Below, one piece after another: positions 1 to 9,056 of a stretch of DNA of 42,033 nucleotides. The translations under genes were made by a program, and so were the position numbers. The notes beneath the pieces were generated by a model that was not told where the DNA came from, did no database searches, and saw nothing but the letters and a program-made list of their open reading frames with translations. The DNA is from Chloroherpetonaceae bacterium (lineage in GTDB: Bacteria > Bacteroidota > Chlorobiia > Chlorobiales > Thermochlorobacteraceae): positions 1-42,033 of the forward strand of contig JANWWM010000030.1 in NCBI GenBank assembly GCA_025055975.1. The letters are read 5' to 3'. The stretch's first letter is position 1; each line of letters begins with the position of its first letter.

Positions 1-140
1 CTGAACGGAGCGAAGCGAAGTGAAGAATCCATTTTCAGAGAAGCGAGAATTGAGGAGCGAGAAACGAGGCGCGTTCAATTCGCAATCCGAAATTCGCAAT
101 TCGCAATCCGTTGTGGATTCCTCGCTGCGCTCGGAATGAC
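1..140 (+). repeat. Inverted-arm repeat element, forward copy, cut by window edge
   Basis: Copy of a dispersed family. The left arm (reads GTCATTCTGAAC in other copies) ends in GAATCC. The core at about 32-114 carries several ATTCGCAAT words. The right arm, starting GGATTCCTCG and ending GGAATGAC, is the reverse complement of the same arm type. The first six bases of the left arm lie outside the window. Arm order and sequence match the copies at 164-307 and 8871-9011. No protein is encoded here. Confidence 0.85.
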
Positions 141-163
141 GGGAAAAAGGCGCGAGCGAAGAA

Positions 164-307
164 GTCATTCTGAACGAAACGAAGCGGCGCGAAGAATCCA
201 TTGGAGAGAAGCGAGGAGCGAGAATGGAGAATCGCGGACGCTCAATTCGCAATCCGAAATTCGCAATTCGCAATCCGTCGTGGATTCCTCGCTGCGCTCA
301 GAATGAC
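164..307 (+). repeat. Inverted-arm repeat element, forward, full copy
   Basis: Full element of 144 bp with left arm GTCATTCTGAAC...GAATCC, a core with repeated ATTCGCAAT words and right arm GGATTCCTCG...AGAATGAC. It starts about 168-169 bp after the preceding copy and 168 bp before the following left arm at 332, so 1-362 is a short tandem array. It lies downstream of the minus-strand ABC permease gene. Confidence 0.9.
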
Positions 308-331
308 GAGGGAGAAGGGAAAAGACACGAT

Positions 332-362
332 GTCATTCTGAACGGAGCGAAGCGAAGAATCC
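332..362 (+). repeat. Solo left arm of the repeat family
   Basis: A 31-bp left arm (GTCATTCTGAAC...GAATCC) without core or right arm. The 24-bp linker before it (308-331) is nearly identical to the linker at 8847-8870, although the two lie 8.5 kb apart. This shows that linker plus arms travel or convert together. The remaining bases up to 440 show nothing recognisable. Confidence 0.85.
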
Positions 363-440
363 GCTTTCGTGAGAAGGAAAAAAGCGCAAAGCGCGATTGC
401 CGCGCTTGCGACGGGCTTTGACGCGATTTCACGACGCGAC

Positions 441-1670
441 TTATGCGTATTTCAACCACCTCAAAATCTCCGCGAGCGACGGCTTTTTGCCATACATCAA
501 CGCGCCGACGCGATAAATCTTCGCCGAAACGAACATCATCGCGTAGAACGTCCCAAGCATCAAAAGAATCGAGAGCGCGATTTGCCAAAACGGCACGTCG
601 CCAACCGCCAACCGACTCATCATCAAAATCGGCGCGAAAAATGGCACGAGCGAAAGAATCACCGACGCGATCGAGTCGGACTTTGAAATCACGTAGTTCA
701 TCGCAATGACGGGAATGACGACAAGAAACGTGAGCGGCGTGGTGAGCGACTGCGCGTCTTGCGCGTTTTCAAACGCCGAGCCAATCGCGGCGTATGGCGC
801 GGCGTAAATCAAGTAGCCCAAAATGAAATACGCAACGAACCAAAAAAGCAACGACGGCGACAGATCGAGCTGAAACTTCGGGTTGTATTGAAGCGACAGC
901 GCCGAAAGCCCCACGCCGACAATCACCCAAATGAGATATTGCGTGAACGCCACCAGACCAATCCCTACGACTTTCCCCACCATCAAATCAAACGGCTTCA
1001 CGGAAGAGAGAAGCACTTCCATCACTTTGCTCGACTTCTCGTCCATCACCGAACTCATCACGGCGAAACCGTAGGTGAGCAACGTGCCATAAATCAGCAT
1101 CGCCAAAACGTAGGCGAGCGCGAACTCCGCAAATCCCGCCTTGTCGCGTTGCGAATCGCCCGAAATTTTTTGCGTTTTGAGCCGAATGGGTTTTTCGAGC
1201 GCCGCGATTTCTTCGTCCGTCAAGCCCTTGTTTTTCAAAGCGAAGCGGCTGATGGCTTTTTGAAGCGCGGTCTCGATTTTGAGATTGACTCCGAAATCGG
1301 CGACGTTCTTGGCGGCGTAAATCGCCTCCAATTGTCCCTCGTTCTCTTTGAGCAAAACGTAACCCGCGAGTTTGCCCGATTCAATGCCTTTGAGCGTAGC
1401 GTCGCGCTCCGATTCGTTTTGCCAATCGACCCAAATCATCGAGAGCGATTGTTGGTCTTTGAACGCCGATTCGATCGTCGCTTTGTATTTGCCCGTCGCG
1501 TCGTGAATGGCGACCACCGTTTCGGAATCGCGCGAAAGAAGCGTTATGAGAATGGGAACCACGATGAAACTCGCCATCAGGATGGGAATCAAAATCGTGG
1601 AAATGATGAAGCCTTTGCTGCGAATGCGCTCCAAGTATTCTTTGCGAATCACGATGGCGACTTTGCTCAT
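441..1670 (-). CDS. ABC-2 family transporter permease (NatB/YhaP-like)
   Basis: Predicted 409-residue integral membrane subunit of an ABC exporter. A hydrophobic segment at about residues 20-43 follows a short basic N-terminus. A soluble extracytoplasmic domain of about 140 residues comes next, then a cluster of about five further membrane helices. The segment MDEKSSKVMEVLLSSV followed by a KVVG stretch is typical of the NatB/ABC-2 membrane family. I chose the ATG at 1670 because the longer reading frame starting at 1742 adds 24 residues without family features and would place a charged stretch before the first helix. The gene follows ligA by 91 bp on the same strand. No ATPase partner is in the window; it may lie beyond the left edge. 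Substrate unknown. Confidence 0.85.
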   Translation of the reverse strand: MSKVAIVIRKEYLERIRSKGFIISTILIPILMASFIVVPILITLLSRDSETVVAIHDATGKYKATIESAFKDQQSLSMIWVDWQNESERDATLKGIESGKLAGYVLLKENEGQLEAIYAAKNVADFGVNLKIETALQKAISRFALKNKGLTDEEIAALEKPIRLKTQKISGDSQRDKAGFAEFALAYVLAMLIYGTLLTYGFAVMSSVMDEKSSKVMEVLLSSVKPFDLMVGKVVGIGLVAFTQYLIWVIVGVGLSALSLQYNPKFQLDLSPSLLFWFVAYFILGYLIYAAPYAAIGSAFENAQDAQSLTTPLTFLVVIPVIAMNYVISKSDSIASVILSLVPFFAPILMMSRLAVGDVPFWQIALSILLMLGTFYAMMFVSAKIYRVGALMYGKKPSLAEILRWLKYA

Positions 1671-1761
1671 AGCGTTGAACGTTTGAAAGTTGATAGAATC
1701 GACGGCGCGGATCAGAGAAGCGATGACGTGCCGTTTTGGCATCGATTCGCTCGATTGCGCC

Positions 1762-3801
<2,040 letters not shown>

Positions 3802-3947
3802 CTAAACGGCGGAAAAATACGCATTCGGTCGCGGATTCTGCGCGCCGTTCAAAACAACGCCGATTCTTTTCGTTGCGCGTTTCCTCCCTTGCGTTCCAAG
3901 CGCGTCATTTCTTCCTCGTCATTCCGCGAGCGCGTCGTTTCTTCCTT

Positions 3948-4083
3948 GTCATTCCGAGCGCAGCGAGGAATCCACAACGGATTGCGAATTGCGAATTTCG
4001 GATTGCGAATTGAACGCGCCTCGTTTCTCGCTCCTCAATTCTCGCTTCTCTGAAAACGAATTCTTCGCTCCGTTCAGAATGAC
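3948..4083 (-). repeat. Inverted-arm repeat element, reverse, full copy
   Basis: It starts with the right-arm type (GTCATTCCGAGCGCAGCGAG), passes through the core in reverse complement (GATTGCGAATTGCGAATT) and ends with the left-arm type (TCCGTTCAGAATGAC). This is the first element of the tandem array at 3918-4471. Confidence 0.9.
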
Positions 4084-4174
4084 TTTTTCATTGCGAGTTT
4101 CTTCCCTGTCATTCCAAGCAGAAATTTTGTCGGCATCTCTTTTTGTCATTCCGCGAGCGCGTCGTTTCTTCCTT

Positions 4175-4326
4175 GTCATTCCGAGTGCAGCGAGGACTCC
4201 ACAACGGATTGCGAATTGCGAATTTCGGATTGCGAATTGAACGCGCCTCGTTTCTCGCTCCTCAATTCTCGCTCCTCGCTTCTCTCCAATGGATTCTTCA
4301 CTTCGCTTCGCTCCGTTCAGAATGAC
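4175..4326 (-). repeat. Inverted-arm repeat element, reverse, full copy
   Basis: Second element of the array. It has the same arm and core order as 3948-4083 with a few substitutions (GAGTGCAGCGAGGACTCC) and a longer second arm that includes an extra CACTTCGCTTCG stretch. Its similarity to the first element extends into both flanks, which indicates tandem duplication rather than independent insertion. Confidence 0.9.
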
Positions 4327-4415
4327 TTTTTCATTGCGAGTTTCTTCCCTGTCATTCCAAGCAGAAATTTTGTTGGCATCTCTTTTTGTCATTCCGAGCG
4401 CGTCGTTTCTTCCTT

Positions 4416-4471
4416 GTCATTCCGCGCGCAGCGAGGAATCCGCGAATTGCGAATCGCGGGCTGTGAATGAC
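4416..4471 (-). repeat. Degenerate copy of the repeat family
   Basis: The right-arm type (GTCATTCCGCGCGCAGCGAG) is followed by a shortened core (GCGAATTGCGAATCGC) and a poor second arm ending GAATGAC. It is the decayed third unit of the array. Confidence 0.7.
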
Positions 4472-4500
4472 GAATGAAATTGCTTGCTCGAAGCGCGTAA

Positions 4501-4537
4501 CGAAAAAGGAAAAGCGAAGGCGGATAACCTTCGCTTT
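4501..4537 (-). terminator. Intrinsic terminator of the rpsF-ssb-rpsR-rplI operon
   Basis: On the minus strand a perfect 10-bp stem, AAAGCGAAGG / CCTTCGCTTT, with a 7-nt loop is followed by TCCTTTTTCG. It lies 33 bp beyond the rplI stop codon. Confidence 0.85.
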
Positions 4538-4569
4538 GAAAATTTGCGAGTCCAGAAATAGAAGGCGCG

Positions 4570-5022
4570 TTAGCCTGCCGCTTCGGCTTCGACTTCAAGT
4601 TTGAGTTTGGCGACGACGTCGGAGTAAAGTTTGATGGAGACCTCGTGCTTGCCGACTTGCTTGATGGGCGGATCGATCGTGATTTGCTTGCGATCGATTT
4701 CGAAGCCTTTGTCTTTCAACTTGTCGGCGATCATTTGCGTCGTGATGGCGCCGTAGAGCCGACCTTCTTCGCCCGCTTTGGCTTTGACGTTGAGGAGCAG
4801 GCGTTCAAGCGATTCCGCCAGTTCGCGGGCGGCTTTGCGCTCGCGCTCGATTTTGAAGGCTTTTTGCTTCTTTTCCTCCTCAATGGCTTTGAGCATTCCT
4901 TCGGTGGCGCGCACCGCCAAGCCCCGCGGAATGAGGTAGTTGCGAGCGTATCCGTCTTTGACCGTTACGACGTCGCCGATGTCGCCCAACTTTTCAACCT
5001 CTTTTTTCAAGATGACTTTCAT
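4570..5022 (-). CDS. rplI: 50S ribosomal protein L9
   Basis: L9 binds 23S rRNA near the L1 stalk and helps maintain reading-frame fidelity. The 150-residue product has the N-terminal globular domain (MKVILKKEVEKLG, GDVVTVKDGYARNYLIPRGLA), the long basic connecting helix and the C-terminal domain, as in bacterial L9. I chose the ATG at 5022 because it gives the canonical MKVIL start; the longer frame starting at 5040 adds only six residues. It is the last gene of the rpsF operon, 21 bp after rpsR, and is followed by a terminator. Confidence 0.98.
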   Translation of the reverse strand: MKVILKKEVEKLGDIGDVVTVKDGYARNYLIPRGLAVRATEGMLKAIEEEKKQKAFKIERERKAARELAESLERLLLNVKAKAGEEGRLYGAITTQMIADKLKDKGFEIDRKQITIDPPIKQVGKHEVSIKLYSDVVAKLKLEVEAEAAG

Positions 5023-5043
5023 AACGAGCGGTTCTTTCAAGGA

Positions 5044-5310
5044 TTAACGAATTTCTTCGGAAACGAATGGAATGATCGCCAAGTGCCGCGCCCACTTGAT
5101 TGACTTAGTGAGCAGGTTTTGCTCTTTTGCGGAAAGCCCCGTGATGCGACGAGGAATGATTTTGCCTTGCTCGTTGATGAAGCGGCGAAGTTTGCGGTCG
5201 TCTCGATAGTCAAAGAAGACGACTTGATTTTTTTGAGCCGCTTTGCGCTTTTTGGCTTGATGCGCCCGCGCGGATTGCTTCGTTTTTGCGTTGCCCTTTT
5301 GTTCAGCCAT
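5044..5310 (-). CDS. rpsR: 30S ribosomal protein S18
   Basis: S18 pairs with S6 on the platform of the 30S subunit. The 88-residue product has a lysine-rich, probably disordered N-terminus and the conserved S18 core ([23 protein letters not shown]...[19 protein letters not shown]). I chose the ATG at 5310 (MAEQKGNAK) because the upstream extension in the same frame is proline- and glycine-rich and non-homologous in character. The order rpsF, ssb, rpsR, rplI is the classic bacterial arrangement. Confidence 0.97.
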   Translation of the reverse strand: MAEQKGNAKTKQSARAHQAKKRKAAQKNQVVFFDYRDDRKLRRFINEQGKIIPRRITGLSAKEQNLLTKSIKWARHLAIIPFVSEEIR

Positions 5311-5379
5311 TGGTTTCGTCGGAGATAGCAAGGGCGGATCGTCGGATTGCCCGCGTCCGCCCATGTTGCGCGATTTGAG

Positions 5380-5850
5380 TTATTGTCCGTTGTTCGAAAG
5401 TTCGCCGTCGGTCGCCAAATACTTGTATTCGTAGAGGTCTTTGGTATTGACGTTGGATTCGTCGTTGGCTTCTTCGACGACGCTGACGTCTTCGTCGTTG
5501 CGGCGGCGTTTGTTGAGAAATTGAATGCGACGCGCTTTGATTTCGACGACCGTGCGCGTCGTGCCGTCTTGCAATTTCCAAGTGCGGCTTTGAAGTTCGC
5601 CATCGACGAGAACCGCGCTGCTCTTGTGCAGATTGTCGCGGCACGACTCGGCGAGCTTGTTCCACGCCACGATTCCGACGTAGCAGACGTCTTCCTGCCA
5701 CTCGTTGTTGCTGTCGCGGAATCGTCGGTTGCACGCGATGGTGAAATTTACCACCGGCGTTCCCGTCGTGGTTTGTCTGAAAATCGGGTCTTTGGTAAGA
5801 TTGCCAGCGATGACCACGCTGTTGATCTCTGGCATTTTTAGGTCTGCCAT
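5380..5850 (-). CDS. ssb: Single-stranded DNA-binding protein
   Basis: SSB coats single-stranded DNA in replication and repair. The OB fold covers about residues 1-110 (INSVVIAGNLTKDP, TIACNRRF, DVCYVGIVAWNKLAE, SSAVLVDGELQSRTW). The 156-residue protein then has an acidic region (RRNDEDVSVVEEANDES) and ends in ELSNNGQ. The usual C-terminal acidic tip (DDDIPF type) that recruits partner proteins is absent. The ATG at 5850 is fixed by a perfect GGAGG at 5856-5860, five bases upstream, one of the strongest ribosome-binding sites in the window. It sits between rpsF and rpsR. Confidence 0.96.
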   Translation of the reverse strand: MADLKMPEINSVVIAGNLTKDPIFRQTTTGTPVVNFTIACNRRFRDSNNEWQEDVCYVGIVAWNKLAESCRDNLHKSSAVLVDGELQSRTWKLQDGTTRTVVEIKARRIQFLNKRRRNDEDVSVVEEANDESNVNTKDLYEYKYLATDGELSNNGQ

Positions 5851-5920
5851 ATCATCCTCCAAGGATAAAGGTTTGCAAAGCTATCTATTAGCGTCAAGAA
5901 AAAAATCAAAGGACGGGCAA

Positions 5921-6298
5921 TTACGCTTTCTCCGTCTCGGCTTGCGCCGACTGCGCGGATTGCGACGCGCCATACTTTGCGACGCGCTCGCGGATTTCCA
6001 GCAAGCGCTTGTCAAGCGTGATCGTCAAATAACGTATGATTTGCTCGTTCAGGCGATATTGACGTTCAAGCTCGGCGATGGCGGTCGGCGGCGCGACGAA
6101 CTCGATGTGAACGTAATAACCAATTGCGCATTTGCCGATTTTGTAGGCGAGTTTCTTGCGACCGGGCTCGAGGATGTTCTTGATGCTGCCCCCAAGAGAA
6201 GCGATGAGAGATTTGACCTTTTCAACGACGGCTTGCGTGGTCTCGTCGTCCAAATTGCCATCAATGACGACCGTCGTTTCGTAGAGCTTGTTTTGCAT
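5921..6298 (-). CDS. rpsF: 30S ribosomal protein S6
   Basis: S6 forms a heterodimer with S18 on the 30S platform. The 125-residue product shows the ferredoxin-like S6 fold: [62 protein letters not shown] low-complexity tail rich in Ala, Ser and Gln follows. It is the first gene of the rpsF-ssb-rpsR-rplI operon and has a promoter at 6408-6439 and a structured leader between. Confidence 0.97.
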   Translation of the reverse strand: MQNKLYETTVVIDGNLDDETTQAVVEKVKSLIASLGGSIKNILEPGRKKLAYKIGKCAIGYYVHIEFVAPPTAIAELERQYRLNEQIIRYLTITLDKRLLEIRERVAKYGASQSAQSAQAETEKA

Positions 6299-6367
6299 TT
6301 TCGTTTTTGACAGGACGCATTTGATTCTGGTTGTTTCAAGCCCAAACGCCGACTTGGCTTGAAATCA

Positions 6368-6391
6368 CCGCCCGCCAGCGCTGTCGGGCGG
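6368..6391 (-). promoter_or_regulatory. Palindromic hairpin in the rpsF leader, candidate S6:S18 autoregulatory site
   Basis: CCGCCCG pairs with CGGGCGG around an inner CAGCGCTG palindrome, giving a 24-nt near-perfect inverted repeat with one mismatched pair. It lies in the predicted 5' untranslated region, about 70 nt upstream of the rpsF ATG. In many bacteria the rpsF leader contains a hairpin with a CCG element bound by S6:S18. The position fits, but the specific motif is not proven here. No T-tract follows, so it is not a simple terminator. Confidence 0.45.
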
Positions 6392-6407
6392 AATCACAAA
6401 AGGATTG

Positions 6408-6439
6408 CAAAAATAGAGCGCGCGTTTCGCATTTCCAAA
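6408..6439 (-). promoter_or_regulatory. Bacteroidota-type promoter of the rpsF operon
   Basis: On the minus strand TTTG (6439-6436) and TATTTTTG (6415-6408) are separated by 20 bases, matching the TTTG-N19-21-TAnnTTTG consensus. Transcription would start near 6401, giving a leader of about 100 nt before rpsF. Confidence 0.7.
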
Positions 6440-6495
6440 TTTTCCGACCGACGTCGCAAATGCGAAGAACGATGACGGTTGAATCGCTCGATGGC

Positions 6496-6530
6496 AAAAA
6501 AAGAGCGACGAGATCGCGCTCGTCGCTCTT
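6496..6530 (-). terminator. Intrinsic terminator of the nuoJ-BMP-lipoprotein operon
   Basis: A perfect 12-bp stem AAGAGCGACGAG / CTCGTCGCTCTT with a 6-nt loop is followed on the minus strand by TTTTTGCC; with the last stem bases this gives a run of seven T. It starts 28 bp after the stop codon of the gene at 6558. Confidence 0.9.
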
Positions 6531-6557
6531 GCAGTCCATCGGAAATCGGTTGAGATT

Positions 6558-7088
6558 TTACTTTTTCTTCGACGCGGGCGCGGCGGCGGCGAGCGTTTGC
6601 GTCAGCGCGTTGTAGGATTCGGTCGCTTTGTTGTAGGAGCTGACCAAGTTGTCGACGTCGCTCTTCATAGACTCGCGCTCTTTCTTGATGGTTTCCATCG
6701 CTTTTTTGAGTTCGTCGAGCGACATTTTCTTGGCGGCTTCGGCGGCGAGTTTCTTTTCGTTTTCGAGAAGTTGGCTATGTTTTTTCGCCATCGCATCGTA
6801 ATCCGCCATCATTTTTTCATAGCCTTCCAAGACGGCTTTGGCTTTGGCTTTCACGCTATCCGCCGCTTTTGAGGCTTGAAGCGAATCGACATACTTCTTG
6901 ATGTCCGCCAATTTGGCTTTGGCTTCTCCCGCCCATTTGTCGAGGTCAACGCCCAAATCGGACGAAGGGTTGAACTTCGTGGCGAGCGAGTCAAGCTCCT
7001 TCGCCATCTTGACGACTTCGGGATTCGGTCCGCAACCAATGGCGGCAACGCCCGCAACGACCAAAAGAACAAAGACGAGGTTTTTCAT
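6558..7088 (-). CDS. Predicted coiled-coil lipoprotein, function unknown
   Basis: The product of 176 residues begins with a lipoprotein signal peptide: a hydrophobic stretch, then lipobox AAIGC with the lipidated Cys19. The rest is helical and rich in Lys, Glu and Ala (for example LLENEKKLAAEAAKKMSLDELKKAMETI written in shorter repeats) and is probably a long coiled coil in the cell envelope. I chose the ATG at 7088 because it places the charged-hydrophobic signal peptide at the N-terminus; the longer frame from 7136 would bury it and overlap the preceding gene. It lies 44 bp after the BMP lipoprotein gene and is the last gene of its operon. I do not recognise a named family. Confidence 0.85.
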   Translation of the reverse strand: MKNLVFVLLVVAGVAAIGCGPNPEVVKMAKELDSLATKFNPSSDLGVDLDKWAGEAKAKLADIKKYVDSLQASKAADSVKAKAKAVLEGYEKMMADYDAMAKKHSQLLENEKKLAAEAAKKMSLDELKKAMETIKKERESMKSDVDNLVSSYNKATESYNALTQTLAAAAPASKKK

Positions 7089-7132
7089 TGTCGAGAGATG
7101 GTTTATGGTTAAAGAAAAGTTGACTGCAAAAC

Positions 7133-8161
7133 TCACATCGGCTTGATTTCGCCCTTGATGATTTTTTCGCGCAAGGCTTCGACGCGAGCGCGAACGCTAT
7201 CGGGGATTAAACTTCGATTGACGTCGTTATACACGTAGTCCACGCCTTTTTCCGCCAAGCCCAAACTTTTGTGTCCGCCTTTGAACGTGCCGTTTTTGGC
7301 GGCGGCGATTTCGTTCAAGACGATTTCGTCGACGATTTTCACCATGCTGGTGAGCGTCAAAGTTTTGCCGTCGGGCGTTCTGCCTTCGTTTTCTTGGTTC
7401 ATATCCACGCCGATGACGTAACGCATTTTCTCGCGCGCCGCTTCGAAAACGCCCAAGCCCGTGATGCCCGAAGCGTGATAGATGATGTCGGCGCCTTTGT
7501 CGTATTGCGAAAGCGCCAATTCTTTGCCTTTGGCGGGATTTTTGAAGCCTTCGCCCGTCAAGCCCGCGTAGCCGACGAGCACTTTGATGTCGGGACGCGC
7601 GTATTTCGCGCCGTTTTCGTAGCCCTTTTGGAACTTGCGAATCAAGGGCGAGTCCATTCCGCCGACGAATCCAATCGTGCCCGTTTTGCTCACCATCGCC
7701 GCCAGCGCGCCGACGAGGAACGAGCCTTCTTCTTCTCGGAACGTGATGGCGGCAAGGTTGTCGGGAATGGGTTTCGTCGGGTCGACGGAGTAGTCGATGC
7801 AGACGTATTTTTTGTTTGGAAATTCCTTTGCGACGGCGGTGATGTCGTCGGTGAAGATGAAGCCCGCGCCGATGATGATTTGCACGTCGCTTTGCGAAGA
7901 GAGTTGTCGGAGCGCGGCTTCGCGGTCGGCGCCTTCTCCGGGCTCGATGTATTCGAAGCCAACGCCGTATCGCTCTTTTGCCATTTCCACGCCGCGAAAC
8001 GCCGCGTCGTTGAAGGACTTGTCGCCCCGCCCGCCAATGTCGAACACAAGCCCCGACTTGAATGCCGCTTTTTGCCCCTCTTCTTTCGGCGCGCAACCGA
8101 TTGCCGCGAGGCACAAAAAAATCGCCGCAGCTAATTTCAAGCGAGTCAAACGAGCAGGCAT
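7133..8161 (-). CDS. BMP/Med-family substrate-binding lipoprotein
   Basis: Extracytoplasmic binding protein of the BmpA/TmpC/PnrA family, whose studied members bind purine nucleosides for ABC import. At 342 residues it has the usual length. A lipobox (AAIGC, Cys23) is followed by the family hallmarks FDIGGRGDKSFNDAAFRG, IIIGAGFIFTDDI, KKYVCIDYSVD, FREEEGSFLVGALAA, IGFVGGMDSPLIRKFQKGYENG and a C-terminal NGTFKGG segment. No ABC permease or ATPase of the matching type is adjacent. It lies 13 bp after nuoJ and 44 bp before a second lipoprotein. The substrate is inferred only from the family. Confidence 0.93.
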   Translation of the reverse strand: MPARLTRLKLAAAIFLCLAAIGCAPKEEGQKAAFKSGLVFDIGGRGDKSFNDAAFRGVEMAKERYGVGFEYIEPGEGADREAALRQLSSQSDVQIIIGAGFIFTDDITAVAKEFPNKKYVCIDYSVDPTKPIPDNLAAITFREEEGSFLVGALAAMVSKTGTIGFVGGMDSPLIRKFQKGYENGAKYARPDIKVLVGYAGLTGEGFKNPAKGKELALSQYDKGADIIYHASGITGLGVFEAAREKMRYVIGVDMNQENEGRTPDGKTLTLTSMVKIVDEIVLNEIAAAKNGTFKGGHKSLGLAEKGVDYVYNDVNRSLIPDSVRARVEALREKIIKGEIKPM

Positions 8162-8174
8162 CTTGCGCAGCGGA

Positions 8175-8714
8175 TTAAGTTTGGCGTTCCGATGGCGGAT
8201 TCGGAAAGTTCTTCTTGGCTAAAACGATCGCGCCGATGATGGCGAGCAAGAGCAAAACGGAAACGATTTCAAACGGAAAGAGAAAATTCGTGATGAGTTC
8301 GCGTCCGATGTTTTTCGCCGCGCCGATTTCGGAGGGCGGAATCGCGGGCGTTTTTTCGGGCAACTGAATTTTCATTCCCAACACGTAGAGAAGCTCGACG
8401 AGCAACGCGCCGCCAAGCAAAACGCCAAACCCTTTTTGCAAATCGAATTTTTCCGTCAAGGCGCGTTCATCGTCCAAGTTCAGCAGCATAATCGTGAAAA
8501 GAAAGAGCACCATAATCGCGCCCGCATAAACGATGACTTGCACGACGGCGATGAACTGCGCTTCCAGCAACAAATAAATGCCGCCGAGCGCAAAGAAATT
8601 CAAGATGAGAAATAGCGCGCTCGAAACGGGATTTTTCGCCCAAACCGTCCCGACGGAACTTGCGATAATCAACGCGCCCAAGAACAAAAACAGGGCGAAA
8701 GAGATGGTTTCCAT
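8175..8714 (-). CDS. nuoJ: NADH-quinone oxidoreductase subunit J
   Basis: A membrane subunit of respiratory complex I, in the proton-translocating arm. The 179-residue product has five predicted membrane helices. It carries the NuoJ features NPVSSALFLILNFFALGGIYLLLEAQFIAVVQVIVYAGAIMVLFLFTIMLLN (read in pieces), including the conserved glutamate in helix 3 and the YAGAI motif. Normally nuoJ is followed by nuoK, L, M and N. Here it is followed by a BMP lipoprotein gene and preceded by a repeat and a peptidase gene, so it is separated from the rest of the complex. A TAAATTCG box (minus strand, near 8768-8761) upstream resembles the -7 element, but no -33 box was found. Confidence 0.93.
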   Translation of the reverse strand: METISFALFLFLGALIIASSVGTVWAKNPVSSALFLILNFFALGGIYLLLEAQFIAVVQVIVYAGAIMVLFLFTIMLLNLDDERALTEKFDLQKGFGVLLGGALLVELLYVLGMKIQLPEKTPAIPPSEIGAAKNIGRELITNFLFPFEIVSVLLLLAIIGAIVLAKKNFPNPPSERQT

Positions 8715-8820
8715 TCGCAGAGTTTTTTGGAAGGCGATTCGGTTTCGTTAAGACGGGCGCGAATTTACGAAATGTTTTCAAGTTTTTTGCCTGACGCGGC
8801 AACAAAGCTTCGCAATTCCC

Positions 8821-8846
8821 GGATTCCTCGCTGCGCTCGGAATGAC
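8821..8846 (-). repeat. Solo right arm of the repeat family
   Basis: GGATTCCTCG...CGGAATGAC, a 26-bp right arm followed by the conserved 24-bp linker (8847-8870) and then a full element. The arrangement right arm, linker, left arm is the same as at 282-362. Confidence 0.85.
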
Positions 8847-8870
8847 GAGGAAGAAGGGAAAAGACTCGAT

Positions 8871-9011
8871 GTCATTCTGAACGGGGCGAAGCGAAGAATC
8901 CATTTTCAGAGAAGCGAGAATTGAGGAGCGAGAAACGAGGCGCGTTCGATTCGCAATCCGAAATTCGCAATTCGCAATCCGTTGTGGATTCCTCGCTGCG
9001 CTCGGAATGAC
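8871..9011 (+). repeat. Inverted-arm repeat element, forward, full copy
   Basis: A 141-bp element with left arm GTCATTCTGAACGGGGCG, core with ATTCGCAATCCG words and right arm GGATTCCTCG...GGAATGAC. It is almost identical to the copy at 1-140. It lies between the 3' end of the M1 peptidase gene and the 5' end of nuoJ; nothing else is seen in this 340-bp gap. Confidence 0.9.
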
Positions 9012-9056
9012 AAGAAGAAGCGCGCGGCAAAAGAAGAGGCGAATCAATCGCGAGCG

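Larger units (their letters stand above)
3918..4471. repeat. Tandem array of composite repeat units (227 and 243 bp periods)
   Basis: Three successive units begin at 3918, 4145 and 4388 with the same words (GTCATTCCG...GCGTCGTTTCTTCC). Units 1 and 2 each contain one full inverted-arm element in reverse orientation, plus the unique tail GTTTCTTCCCTGTCATTCC...AAATTTTGT. Unit 3 breaks off after a degenerate element. The array fills most of the 780-bp gap between ligA and rplI. No gene is supported in this gap, although reading frames run through it. Confidence 0.85.

Noticed and set aside
3949-4392. 147-codon reading frame in the ligA-rplI gap, and similar frames at 28076-28437 and 41521-41963
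   Set aside because: They lie entirely in repeat elements and give the typical arginine- and serine-rich repeat translations, with no start signals; not genes.
3918-4471. CRISPR-like array
   Set aside because: Units are 227-243 bp, contain inverted arms and do not alternate short repeats with unique spacers; no cas genes.
7133-8161. Complete nucleoside ABC importer
   Set aside because: The BMP lipoprotein has no permease or ATPase of the matching family beside it.
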